Source: a virus. From it: a DNA stretch of 29,504 nucleotides. The notes under the pieces are model-generated. The model made no database searches. It saw nothing but the letters and a program-made list of their open reading frames with translations, and was not told where the DNA came from. Position 1 is the first letter of the stretch, and each line of letters begins with the position of its first letter. Below are positions 1-5,589 of this stretch, one piece after another. The translations under genes were made by a program, and so were the position numbers. The stretch covers positions 1 to 29,504 of the IMG/VR virus record IMGVR_UViG_3300010297_000055; one strand, 5' to 3'.

Positions 1-329
1 AGTGGAAGTTTCTCCACAGATACACTATAAACATTGCCCTCAGAGTCTTCAAATTGCCCTGTAAAGCTTTCAATGCCATTAACTAATGGTATCTTTAGGG
101 TTGGATTGTCCGAATGATTCTCAGAGGATTCTGAAGCTTTATGGACAATTGATAGATTGTCAATACAACATGTCCACACGTTACTTTGTTTAGATGAATT
201 ATTGTGGTAGATTCCATTAAATTCTACTTCTACTTCCCAATCGTCTACTTTTTTTACCTCACCAATTGCCTTATAAGGGATGTTTACGTCATTAGTATCA
301 CTAAACCTTACTATATCTCCTACATTCAT
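1..329 (-). CDS. Hypothetical protein with SH3-like start, cut by window edge
   Basis: This frame opens with ATG at 329 and stays open for 109 codons to base 1, so it is partial and its C-terminus lies outside the window. A strong Shine-Dalgarno site, GGAGG, ends 7 bases before the ATG and overlaps the end of the preceding gene. The protein begins MNVGDIVRF, followed by an IGEVKKVDDWEVEVEF stretch. This alternation of a 'VGDIVRF' turn and short beta strands resembles small SH3/KOW-like barrels, but that is inference from pattern only. The rest is Ser/Asn-rich with two adjacent Cys (WTCCID). It is the last visible gene of the leftward operon that begins at 2229. I do not recognise a function. 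Confidence 0.75.
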   Translation of the reverse strand, partial: MNVGDIVRFSDTNDVNIPYKAIGEVKKVDDWEVEVEFNGIYHNNSSKQSNVWTCCIDNLSIVHKASESSENHSDNPTLKIPLVNGIESFTGQFEDSEGNVYSVSVEKLP

Positions 330-330
330 A

Positions 331-498
331 TTACACCCTCCCTACATAAGTTAATTCACTATAAAATACTTTATAGAATTTATTATCTGCACCTATTACA
401 AATATATAGTCACCACTAAAAGCTTCTATAGTACCATATATTACAGTGTCTACGTTAGTATGAATGTCTGTTTCTGTAAATTTTACTTGTGTTTTCAT
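331..498 (-). CDS. Small hypothetical protein (55 aa)
   Basis: This 55-residue frame starts at ATG 498 and overlaps the stop of the upstream zinc-ribbon gene by four bases (ATGA), a typical translational-coupling arrangement. The stop is followed one base later by the ATG of the next gene. The product begins MKTQVKFTETDIHT and is predicted to be mostly beta strand (TVIYGTIEAF, DYIFVIGADN, FYKVFYSEL). No catalytic motif or membrane segment is seen and the family is not recognised. The back-to-back spacing on both sides and the good phage-type Shine-Dalgarno context are the main evidence that it is a gene. Confidence 0.7.
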   Translation of the reverse strand: MKTQVKFTETDIHTNVDTVIYGTIEAFSGDYIFVIGADNKFYKVFYSELTYVGRV

Positions 499-863
499 CT
501 ATGATCCTTTTCTAATAAATTCAAAAACTTAATATATTGCTCTGGTGTTTTTATTGCATCTTTACTAAGTAAATAATTAGCTATTTCAACCCTTACTGCA
601 GCACTTTTTGACTTTAGAAAAGGAGTACCATCATAGTCATCATCTATATTCATCATATCGATAAATGCTTCCCATTCATCTAGACTATCTAGTTTGTACT
701 CTCTAGTTCCTCCAGACTTTGTAGAAGATTTGACCACCACAATGTCCTCTGCGGTCTTTCCACAAGGTTTACAGTCATACCATACCTTTGCTCCGAAGCT
801 TGTCTTAGTCCATTTTGTGTCGCATACTGGACATTTTTCTGTTTCTGGTTTGAAATCTTCCAT
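495..863 (-). CDS. Zinc-ribbon protein, hypothetical
   Basis: The N-terminus carries two Cys pairs, CPVC and CKPC, about 20 residues apart, the pattern of a zinc ribbon. Between them lie aromatic and basic residues (TKWTKTSF, KVWYD). The C-terminal two thirds is acidic and helical. I prefer ATG at 863, giving 122 residues, because an AGGAG site lies 10 bases upstream; an in-frame TTG at 872 would add three residues but sits too close to that site. Zinc ribbons of this size often bind nucleic acid or protein in small phage-encoded factors; the specific role here is unknown. The stop overlaps the next gene by ATGA. Its 5' part overlaps, in another frame, the 3' part of the secreted-type gene upstream. 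Confidence 0.75.
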   Translation of the reverse strand: MEDFKPETEKCPVCDTKWTKTSFGAKVWYDCKPCGKTAEDIVVVKSSTKSGGTREYKLDSLDEWEAFIDMMNIDDDYDGTPFLKSKSAAVRVEIANYLLSKDAIKTPEQYIKFLNLLEKDHR

Positions 864-1042
864 TTTTTCCAAATCTCCTGTCTATCTTCTTGGTGATATA
901 TTACATAGCGTCCATATATTGTAGAACAAGCTATACCTAATTCTATACGACCTTTTAGTGTAAGTAAAGTAAAATCTTCATCACATGGCTCAAATGCGAG
1001 TAAATTAGTTATTATTGTCAGTAAAATAATTACTGATTTCAC
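689..1042 (-). CDS. Small secreted-type protein overlapping the zinc-ribbon gene
   Basis: The start is GTG at 1042, overlapping the preceding stop as GTGA, with GAGG seven bases upstream. The product begins with a short hydrophobic stretch, KSVIILLTIITNLLAF, followed by EPCDED. This looks like an export signal or membrane anchor; the Cys is not in a proper lipobox. Residues 1 to about 59 lie in DNA not used by any other gene. The remaining 58 codons run out of frame through the start of the zinc-ribbon gene. Either the two genes truly overlap by about 175 bases, or this gene has been frameshifted or truncated and originally ended sooner. No family is recognised. Confidence 0.5.
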   Translation of the reverse strand: MKSVIILLTIITNLLAFEPCDEDFTLLTLKGRIELGIACSTIYGRYVIYHQEDRQEIWKKWKISNQKQKNVQYATQNGLRQASEQRYGMTVNLVERPQRTLWWSNLLQSLEELESTN

Positions 1043-1233
1043 TTTTTTACCTCTATGTGTTCGATATTAAACATGACATCTCCATATAACATCATATATT
1101 CTGATAGTTTGATCATACTGTCTTTTGGTGATCCAGTGAACTGAAATTGTCCGATGTTTGTGTAAAATGTTGTTTTTACTGTGGTACATTCCATTATCTT
1201 GTTCATATATAGATGAAGGTCTTGTTCTTTCAT
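1039..1233 (-). CDS. Small hypothetical protein (64 aa)
   Basis: The ATG at 1233 overlaps the previous stop (ATGA) and has AAGGA seven bases upstream. The 64-residue product starts MKEQDLHLYMNKIMEC, then has a predicted strand-rich section (TTFYTNIGQFQFTG) and a helix, and ends in a basic tail (IEVKK). There is no signal peptide, membrane segment or known motif. It sits within the tightly overlapped leftward operon, so it is probably co-translated with its neighbours. Function unknown. Confidence 0.7.
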   Translation of the reverse strand: MKEQDLHLYMNKIMECTTVKTTFYTNIGQFQFTGSPKDSMIKLSEYMMLYGDVMFNIEHIEVKK

Positions 1234-1436
1234 AATCTTTTCCTTAATTTTAAATATTCGTCCCTTGTGTATACTTTAACTCCTTCTGATTTCAACCAAT
1301 CTGCCTTATCTTTATTTACTAAAACAGGATATTGAACACTTGCACCATGAGAACATACATAGTACATAGGAGGAAATGGATCTATAGGTTCTAGTTGCTC
1401 TACCTCTAGTTTAAAGTCTTTGTATGTCTTTTTCAC
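1230..1436 (-). CDS. Small hypothetical protein (68 aa), GTG start
   Basis: The frame starts with GTG at 1436, preceded by AAGG eight bases upstream; the sequence then reads MKKTYKDFKLEVEQLE. The middle holds PIDPFPPMYYVCSHGASV and the C-terminus a basic helix (TRDEYLKLRKRL). A stretch KADWLKSEGVKVYTRDEYL resembles the small modules in which a residue position and 'YTRDEYL' close a fold, but I cannot name a family. It follows a 61-base gap with a hairpin (1464-1480) and overlaps the next start by ATGA. Confidence 0.7.
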   Translation of the reverse strand: MKKTYKDFKLEVEQLEPIDPFPPMYYVCSHGASVQYPVLVNKDKADWLKSEGVKVYTRDEYLKLRKRL

Positions 1437-1463
1437 ATATTACACCTTTTTCGGACTCTCGTA

Positions 1464-1480
1464 TTTTCGTGAAACGAAAA
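1464..1480 (-). other. Perfect 7-bp hairpin between leftward genes
   Basis: TTTTCGT, a three-base loop and ACGAAAA form a perfect 7-bp stem. It lies in the only real intergenic gap inside the leftward operon. No U-tract follows on either strand, so it is not a standard intrinsic terminator. It could be an RNA processing or stability element in the leftward transcript. Confidence 0.35.
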
Positions 1481-1497
1481 ACGAAAGGGGTTCTCTA

Positions 1498-1797
1498 TTA
1501 ATTCTTTTTTAATGCAAAGAGCTTTATACTCACATTATTAGGTTTCAAGTTCATATGTACCGACTCTTCCATGAGTATTTCTGCTATCTTAGTAGCACAA
1601 TGGTACTTTATAAAGTCCATTTCATCTGCCTTAATTTCTTTCTTTATAATATGTTGATTAAATGAATACTCTCCTATCCAATCCTTTATCCATTGTTTCA
1701 AAGCTTTTTCTCTAGCTTCTACACCATCAGACCTAGTAAGTCCTTGAATACTGGCAATAGACATTAATTCTGTAAGCCATCTGTCACTTTTACTCAT
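1498..1797 (-). CDS. Hypothetical protein (99 aa)
   Basis: The ATG at 1797 overlaps the previous gene by 8 bases and has GAGGA five bases upstream. The product is mainly helical: MSKSDRWLTELMSIASIQGL, then a charged Trp-containing helix (REKALKQWIKDWIGEY), a central acidic/basic helix and a C-terminal strand (VSIKLFALKKN). It has no Cys pair, membrane segment or enzyme motif. It is part of the leftward early-type operon. The family is not recognised. Confidence 0.7.
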   Translation of the reverse strand: MSKSDRWLTELMSIASIQGLTRSDGVEAREKALKQWIKDWIGEYSFNQHIIKKEIKADEMDFIKYHCATKIAEILMEESVHMNLKPNNVSIKLFALKKN

Positions 1798-2080
1798 CTT
1801 TATCCTCAGAATCTTCTAAATCATTAAATCTGTCACGCAAGTCTGATAATGCCTTATCTGTCATAGCTTCTTTTTCTTTATCGCTTAATAAAACTCCAAT
1901 TTGAAACTCAAGGTAGACTCCGCATGGGATTAGTAGTAAATTTACTAGTCCCACAAAAAACTCCAAAGGGTAGAATAAACTAGATAGTACGATCTTGATA
2001 CTATTAATACCTTCCATTTTATTAAACCTATAGGTACATGTTATAGCGAATCCTAAAAGGTATCCGATTAAAAGTCCCAA
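1790..2080 (-). CDS. Small membrane protein (96 aa), TTG start
   Basis: I read this from TTG at 2080 because GAGGAGG sits five bases upstream and no ATG is better placed; the start lies inside the 3' end of the preceding 53-codon gene. Two hydrophobic segments are visible: GLLIGYLLGFAITCTY at the N-terminus and about residues 30-60 (IVLSSLFYPLEFFVGLVNLLLIPCGVYL). A charged cytoplasmic-type tail follows, rich in Asp/Glu/Lys. The layout is that of a small inner-membrane protein with two or three spans. A holin is conceivable on size and topology, but the leftward position with early-type genes does not favour it. Confidence 0.65.
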   Translation of the reverse strand: MGLLIGYLLGFAITCTYRFNKMEGINSIKIVLSSLFYPLEFFVGLVNLLLIPCGVYLEFQIGVLLSDKEKEAMTDKALSDLRDRFNDLEDSEDKDE

Positions 2081-2229
2081 AAGTCCTCCTCATCCATTAT
2101 GTTCATATTCCTTAAGTCATATTCTAGCCTAATGGAAGCAGCCATATCATCTACCATTTCTTTAATTTGTTTTTCATCATTTTTTATGACAAACATAATG
2201 TAATCTGTATTTATATGTCCTATTAGCAT
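2068..2229 (-). CDS. Small hypothetical protein (53 aa), first gene of leftward operon
   Basis: ATG at 2229 is preceded by TGGAGG five bases upstream, and the sigma70-type promoter lies directly before that. The product begins MLIGHINTDYIMFVIKNDEK, continues with an acidic helix containing five Met, and ends DEEDFWDF. The stop at 2068 lies inside the next gene, whose TTG start at 2080 uses this gene's AGGAGG codons as its ribosome site, so the two should be coupled. No function recognised. Confidence 0.65.
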   Translation of the reverse strand: MLIGHINTDYIMFVIKNDEKQIKEMVDDMAASIRLEYDLRNMNIMDEEDFWDF

Positions 2230-2245
2230 AAATACCTCCATCTAA

Positions 2246-2274
2246 ATATTACCAGATTATATAAATAGTGTCAA
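2246..2274 (-). promoter_or_regulatory. Sigma70-type promoter for leftward operon
   Basis: On the minus strand TTGACA (2274-2269), a 17-base spacer and TAATAT (2251-2246) match the host sigma70 consensus closely. An overlapping TATAAT also lies in the spacer, but at a poor distance from the -35. The transcript would start about 12-15 bases before the first ATG, leaving just enough leader for the TGGAGG ribosome site. It sits back to back with the phage-type promoter at 2284-2298. Confidence 0.7.
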
Positions 2275-2283
2275 ATACTTAAA

Positions 2284-2298
2284 TTTTAACAACTATAG
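2284..2298 (+). promoter_or_regulatory. Phage RNA polymerase-type promoter, copy 1
   Basis: TTTTAACAACTATAG, predicted start at G2298 followed by GGATAT. It is one of seven copies of the motif and starts the rightward structural block. Of all copies this initial sequence (GGGATA) is the most like T7 promoters (GGGAGA). Function is inferred from repetition, uniform strand and position before genes. Confidence 0.75.
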
Positions 2299-2323
2299 GG
2301 ATATATTACTAAATAGATAAAAA

Positions 2324-3196
2324 ATGGCTAAAGAGGACGATTTAATGAAATTAAAAGAAACTGATATAATCCCCGACCTATCTCGTAGATATGGAGAACT
2401 TGACGAAGATCAAAAAAAAGCCAGAAAGGCTAGAGAAGCAGCTAAAGCGGCTGCTAACTATGTAGAAGATCCTGAATTAGAGAACATAATGAAGAGGTTT
2501 AAAGGAGTTACAAAGGATTCTGAAATATTAAAGTCTAATGATGACATATTAGAAGGGATGCAAAAAGCAGCAAGTGAGTATGTAGATGATTTCGATGATA
2601 GTAAAAGCTATGCTGTAAAGAGATTTAAAGAATCTGATATTCCTAATTACGACATTGAAAAACTTAAAAATCCGGGAATGGACTTAAAATCTATACCAGA
2701 TGAGCCTACAAAAACAGTAAATAGGTTAGATTTACTTAATGATATTAAAGCAAAATTCGATAAAGGTCCTAGTTCATTAGAATCTATGTCAGAAGAAAAA
2801 GCTATGTCTAAATTAAAACAGCCTGAATCTATGAAAAAAATACTTTCTCAAATGGAAATGGATGAACTTGGCAGAGCATCAAGGGAGGCTTTACCTGAAA
2901 AAACTATACAAAAACAAGGATTATTAAAATCTATGCCTAAATTAGCAAAAGTACTTGGTAAAGCAGGTAAAATTGGAGGAGGATTAGCTTTAGGGTTAGC
3001 AGGAGAGATTCTTTTGCCAGAAGAATTAGGCGATCCTAGTAGTATTATAGAGAATCCTGACGCATCTCCAGAAGAAAGAAAGGCTGCAATGGAAGCTATG
3101 AGGGCAGAGACTAAAGGTGAAATGTTAATAAAAAAACTAGAAGAAGATAGAATGAAAAGAGCAGAAATGTTGATGAAAAAATATGGAAAACGATAA
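2324..3196 (+). CDS. Hypothetical protein, possible internal virion protein (290 aa)
   Basis: First gene of the rightward block, 26 bases after the predicted transcription start. The protein is highly charged and helical, with an Ala/Lys stretch (ARKAREAAKAAANYV, residues 34-48). A hydrophobic Gly-rich segment, roughly residues 199-231 (GKIGGGLALGLAGEILLP), looks able to contact membranes. The C-terminus is Met/Lys/Glu helix. Such proteins next to terminase genes are often internal or ejected virion proteins, but this is inference. The ATG at 2324 has no Shine-Dalgarno site; the in-frame ATG at 2345 has GAGGA seven bases upstream and could be the real start, giving 283 residues. Confidence 0.7.
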   Translation: MAKEDDLMKLKETDIIPDLSRRYGELDEDQKKARKAREAAKAAANYVEDPELENIMKRFKGVTKDSEILKSNDDILEGMQKAASEYVDDFDDSKSYAVKRFKESDIPNYDIEKLKNPGMDLKSIPDEPTKTVNRLDLLNDIKAKFDKGPSSLESMSEEKAMSKLKQPESMKKILSQMEMDELGRASREALPEKTIQKQGLLKSMPKLAKVLGKAGKIGGGLALGLAGEILLPEELGDPSSIIENPDASPEERKAAMEAMRAETKGEMLIKKLEEDRMKRAEMLMKKYGKR

Positions 3197-3356
3197 AAAT
3201 AAACCATACGGAGCATTAACTTTTGGAAAAGCTGATCCAATGTTTAAAGAAATTTATGCGGATAAGCTTAAAAAACCAACATATAAAGAAAAACGTAAGT
3301 TTTCAAAGATAAGAAACGCCATAGGAAGAAAAAAGAAGAGATCTGTATCTAAATAA
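3183..3356 (+). CDS. Small basic protein with KFSKI motif (57 aa)
   Basis: The ATG at 3183 lies inside the last codons of the preceding gene (14-base overlap, different frame), with no clear Shine-Dalgarno site, so translation is probably coupled. The product begins MENDKNKPYGALTFGKADP and ends in a strongly basic stretch, KRKFSKIRNAIGRKKKRS. The KFSKI-plus-basic element recurs in three other small proteins of this phage (genes at 7999, 8184 and 18797). A nucleic-acid or capsid-interior contact is possible but unproven. Confidence 0.6.
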   Translation: MENDKNKPYGALTFGKADPMFKEIYADKLKKPTYKEKRKFSKIRNAIGRKKKRSVSK

Positions 3357-3389
3357 ATAGACCAGACTTGATTTTTTACAGGAGAAGAC

Positions 3390-3674
3390 ATGGAAAAAGC
3401 AAAAAAAGCATTACCTTTTGTGCTATTAGTATCATTTTTAGCACTTTCACACTACAAACAACCTCAAATTGCAGATTCAATCATCATAATTGCCCTAGTT
3501 GCGTTATGTGGGTTCAAGTATTACCTAGATTCTAAGGAACAACCTGACTATTTAGAGGCTTTTAAAAAAGAATTTGCAAAAAAAGACAAAGAAATTAAAG
3601 ATTTACAAACAACTTTAGGTATTTATGGGATTTCTAAGCAAAATAAACAAAGATCCGATGAAGTTATATGGTAA
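3390..3674 (+). CDS. Small membrane protein with coiled-coil tail; lysis candidate
   Basis: A strong AGGAG site precedes ATG 3390. Two hydrophobic segments are visible, about residues 9-22 (LPFVLLVSFLALSH) and 29-44 (DSIIIIALVALCGFKY). A charged helical tail follows (EAFKKEFAKKDKEIKDLQTTL) that should form a coiled coil in the cytoplasm or periplasm. Size and topology suit a two-span holin or an inner-membrane spanin. No endolysin or outer spanin lies next to it, so the lysis call stays a candidate. It sits just upstream of the terminase pair, a common place for small lysis or packaging-accessory genes in phages. Confidence 0.6.
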   Translation: MEKAKKALPFVLLVSFLALSHYKQPQIADSIIIIALVALCGFKYYLDSKEQPDYLEAFKKEFAKKDKEIKDLQTTLGIYGISKQNKQRSDEVIW

Positions 3675-3681
3675 ATAAACT

Positions 3682-4041
3682 ATGAGTGATAAAGATTTAT
3701 ATAATGACATTGAATTTGAGGTAAATTCCCTTAAAAAGAAGATAAAAAAGCTTGAAAAAGAGAATTTAAACCTAAAACAAGTAATTAAAGACAATGATCT
3801 TGAAGATGAGATAGATGAAATAAATTTTGTCTCAGATGAAGAGGAAATATGCATTAATGGTATCATGCACCTTAAAAAGTTGTACGAAAATGGTACTTTT
3901 GAAAAGAATGATACTCAACAATTAGAGATTCTTGTTAAATTACTCATGCAAATTAGAGGTAAAGCTCCTGCGAAGGAAAAAACAACTAAAGTACCTTCAA
4001 ATGTAAAAGATCTGTTTAAGATAGCAGGAAGTGATGACTAA
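3682..4041 (+). CDS. Candidate terminase small subunit (119 aa)
   Basis: The gene ends inside the start of the large terminase, the classic position of terminase small subunits. The N-terminal half is a strong coiled coil (VNSLKKKIKKLEKENLNLKQ). An acidic linker follows, then a helix around KNDTQQLEILVKLLMQIRGKAP, and the C-terminus ends VKDLFKIAGSDD. TerS proteins usually have a DNA-binding N-terminus, an oligomerising coiled coil and a TerL-binding C-terminus. The coiled coil is clear here, but a helix-turn-helix is not, so the call rests mostly on context. Confidence 0.5.
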   Translation: MSDKDLYNDIEFEVNSLKKKIKKLEKENLNLKQVIKDNDLEDEIDEINFVSDEEEICINGIMHLKKLYENGTFEKNDTQQLEILVKLLMQIRGKAPAKEKTTKVPSNVKDLFKIAGSDD

Positions 4042-5539
4042 GGAATATGGACAAGCTCCAAAAAGTTCCAAAAGAAAAGCTACATCTAAAAAAGAAGCTG
4101 AAAAAAAAGCTGCCATTAAGAAATTATGGGAAATGGGTGAACTTTCTTGGAAACTTAAGGGTAAACAAAAAGATATTTACGATAATATTGTAAATGCCAT
4201 AGATGACGTTATAACTATTCTAGTTTCCAGACGTTTTGGTAAATCTTTTGTAAACTGCCTCAGAGCTGTAGAAGTTTGCTTAAAAACGCCTGATGCTATT
4301 GTAAAATACGCATGTCCTAAGCAAAAAATGGTTAGTACGATCATTAAGCCTATAATGAGGCTAATTCTAAAGGACTGTCCTGATCACTTAAAGCCTGAAT
4401 GGAAATCTCAAGATAAAGTATATGCTTTTCCTAATGGATCTGAGATTCAAGTAGCAGGAACCGATAATGGTAACGCTGAGAATCTTCGTGGTGGTTATGC
4501 AAACCTACTTATCTGTGATGAGGCAGGATTTATGGACGATCTTGATTATGTTATAAAGTCTATCTTACTTCCCACAACAGATACAACAGATGGTAAGTTA
4601 ATTCTTACATCTACTCCTAATTTTAAAGATCCACAACATGAATTTCATGAAGAGTATGTATTCCCTGCAGAAGCAGAAGGTAAGCTTACTAAATATACAA
4701 TATACGACTCTCCGATGCTTACAGAAGCTAAAATACAAAAGATTATAGATAGATATCCCGGTGGAATCGATAATCCTAAGTTTAGATGCGAGTATTTATG
4801 TGAAATTCCTAGAACTACAGAAAATACTGTAATTCCTGAGTTTTCTTTAATGAAAGATAAGATAGTAATAGATGAAATTGAAACTCCACATCATTTTGAT
4901 GGCTATGTATCTTGTGATGTTGGATTTAGAGATTTAACTGTTGTTTTATTTGGGTATTATGATTTTATGAACGCTCAGTTAGTAATAACCGATGAGCTTG
5001 TTATGAATGGTCCTGAGATGACTACAGATGAGCTTGCAAAGAGAATTAGAGAAAAAGAGGAACTTAGATTATTTAATGTTGAATTAAACATGCCAGTTGC
5101 TCCATATCTTAGGGTAATGGATAATGATCTAAAATTAATCAATGATTTAGCTAGGTTACATAATATGTACTTTGCTGCAACTAAAAAAGATAATAAAGAA
5201 GCACAGATAAATCAAGTTAGATTATGGGTACAACAAGGTAAGCTAAAAATACATGAAAGATGTACTCATTTAAGATATCACATTGAAAATGCACAATGGG
5301 ATAAAAACAGAAAAGGATTCCTACACCTTAAAGATTCACTAACAGGAGAAATTAGAGGAGGTCACTGTGATGCCCTAGATGCTCTTATATACCTTGTTAG
5401 AAATGTTAATGAGGCTAGAAATCCATTCCCAGAGGACTTTAACGAAATGAAAGGACCAAATGTATTTAAAGGTCCTACAAAACGTAAAGACTCGAAATTA
5501 CAAGAGCTAGTAAATACAATAATGAATATAAAGAAATAA
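4034..5539 (+). CDS. terL: Terminase large subunit (ATPase and nuclease)
   Basis: This is the packaging motor: an N-terminal ATPase pumps DNA through the portal and a C-terminal RNase H-like nuclease cuts concatemers. Numbering from a GTG three bases upstream, Walker A is LVSRRFGKS (residues 64-72, with the usual TerL-type degenerate loop). Walker B plus catalytic Glu is LLICDE (159-164), and the coupling motif is LTSTP (192-196). Nuclease acidic residues are visible as DVGFRD (D296), VMDND (D364/D366) and the late HCDALDAL (about 446). The length of about 500 residues is normal. I chose ATG 4034 over the GTG at 4031 because of spacing to AGGA. It overlaps the small subunit gene and is followed by a phage-type promoter. 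Confidence 0.95.
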   Translation: MTKEYGQAPKSSKRKATSKKEAEKKAAIKKLWEMGELSWKLKGKQKDIYDNIVNAIDDVITILVSRRFGKSFVNCLRAVEVCLKTPDAIVKYACPKQKMVSTIIKPIMRLILKDCPDHLKPEWKSQDKVYAFPNGSEIQVAGTDNGNAENLRGGYANLLICDEAGFMDDLDYVIKSILLPTTDTTDGKLILTSTPNFKDPQHEFHEEYVFPAEAEGKLTKYTIYDSPMLTEAKIQKIIDRYPGGIDNPKFRCEYLCEIPRTTENTVIPEFSLMKDKIVIDEIETPHHFDGYVSCDVGFRDLTVVLFGYYDFMNAQLVITDELVMNGPEMTTDELAKRIREKEELRLFNVELNMPVAPYLRVMDNDLKLINDLARLHNMYFAATKKDNKEAQINQVRLWVQQGKLKIHERCTHLRYHIENAQWDKNRKGFLHLKDSLTGEIRGGHCDALDALIYLVRNVNEARNPFPEDFNEMKGPNVFKGPTKRKDSKLQELVNTIMNIKK

Positions 5540-5547
5540 AATACACT

Positions 5548-5562
5548 TTTTAACAACTATAG
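5548..5562 (+). promoter_or_regulatory. Phage RNA polymerase-type promoter, copy 2
   Basis: TTTTAACAACTATAG, identical to copies 1, 3 and 4, lies 9 bases after the terL stop and 28 bases before the preferred portal start. The predicted start is G5562. The initial transcript (GTACTATAATGAGAC) has at best a two-base-pair terminal match, weaker than at other copies. Confidence 0.75.
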
Positions 5563-5589
5563 TACTATAATGAGACTTAAGGAGATATG

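Noticed and set aside
204-419. 71-codon plus-strand frame
   Set aside because: It is antisense to two convincing, well-spaced leftward genes (1-329 and 331-498) and is low-complexity Tyr/Ile-rich.
2848-3240. 130-codon minus-strand frame
   Set aside because: Antisense to the 290-residue protein; Ser/Phe-rich composition is what the reverse of Lys/Glu codons yields.
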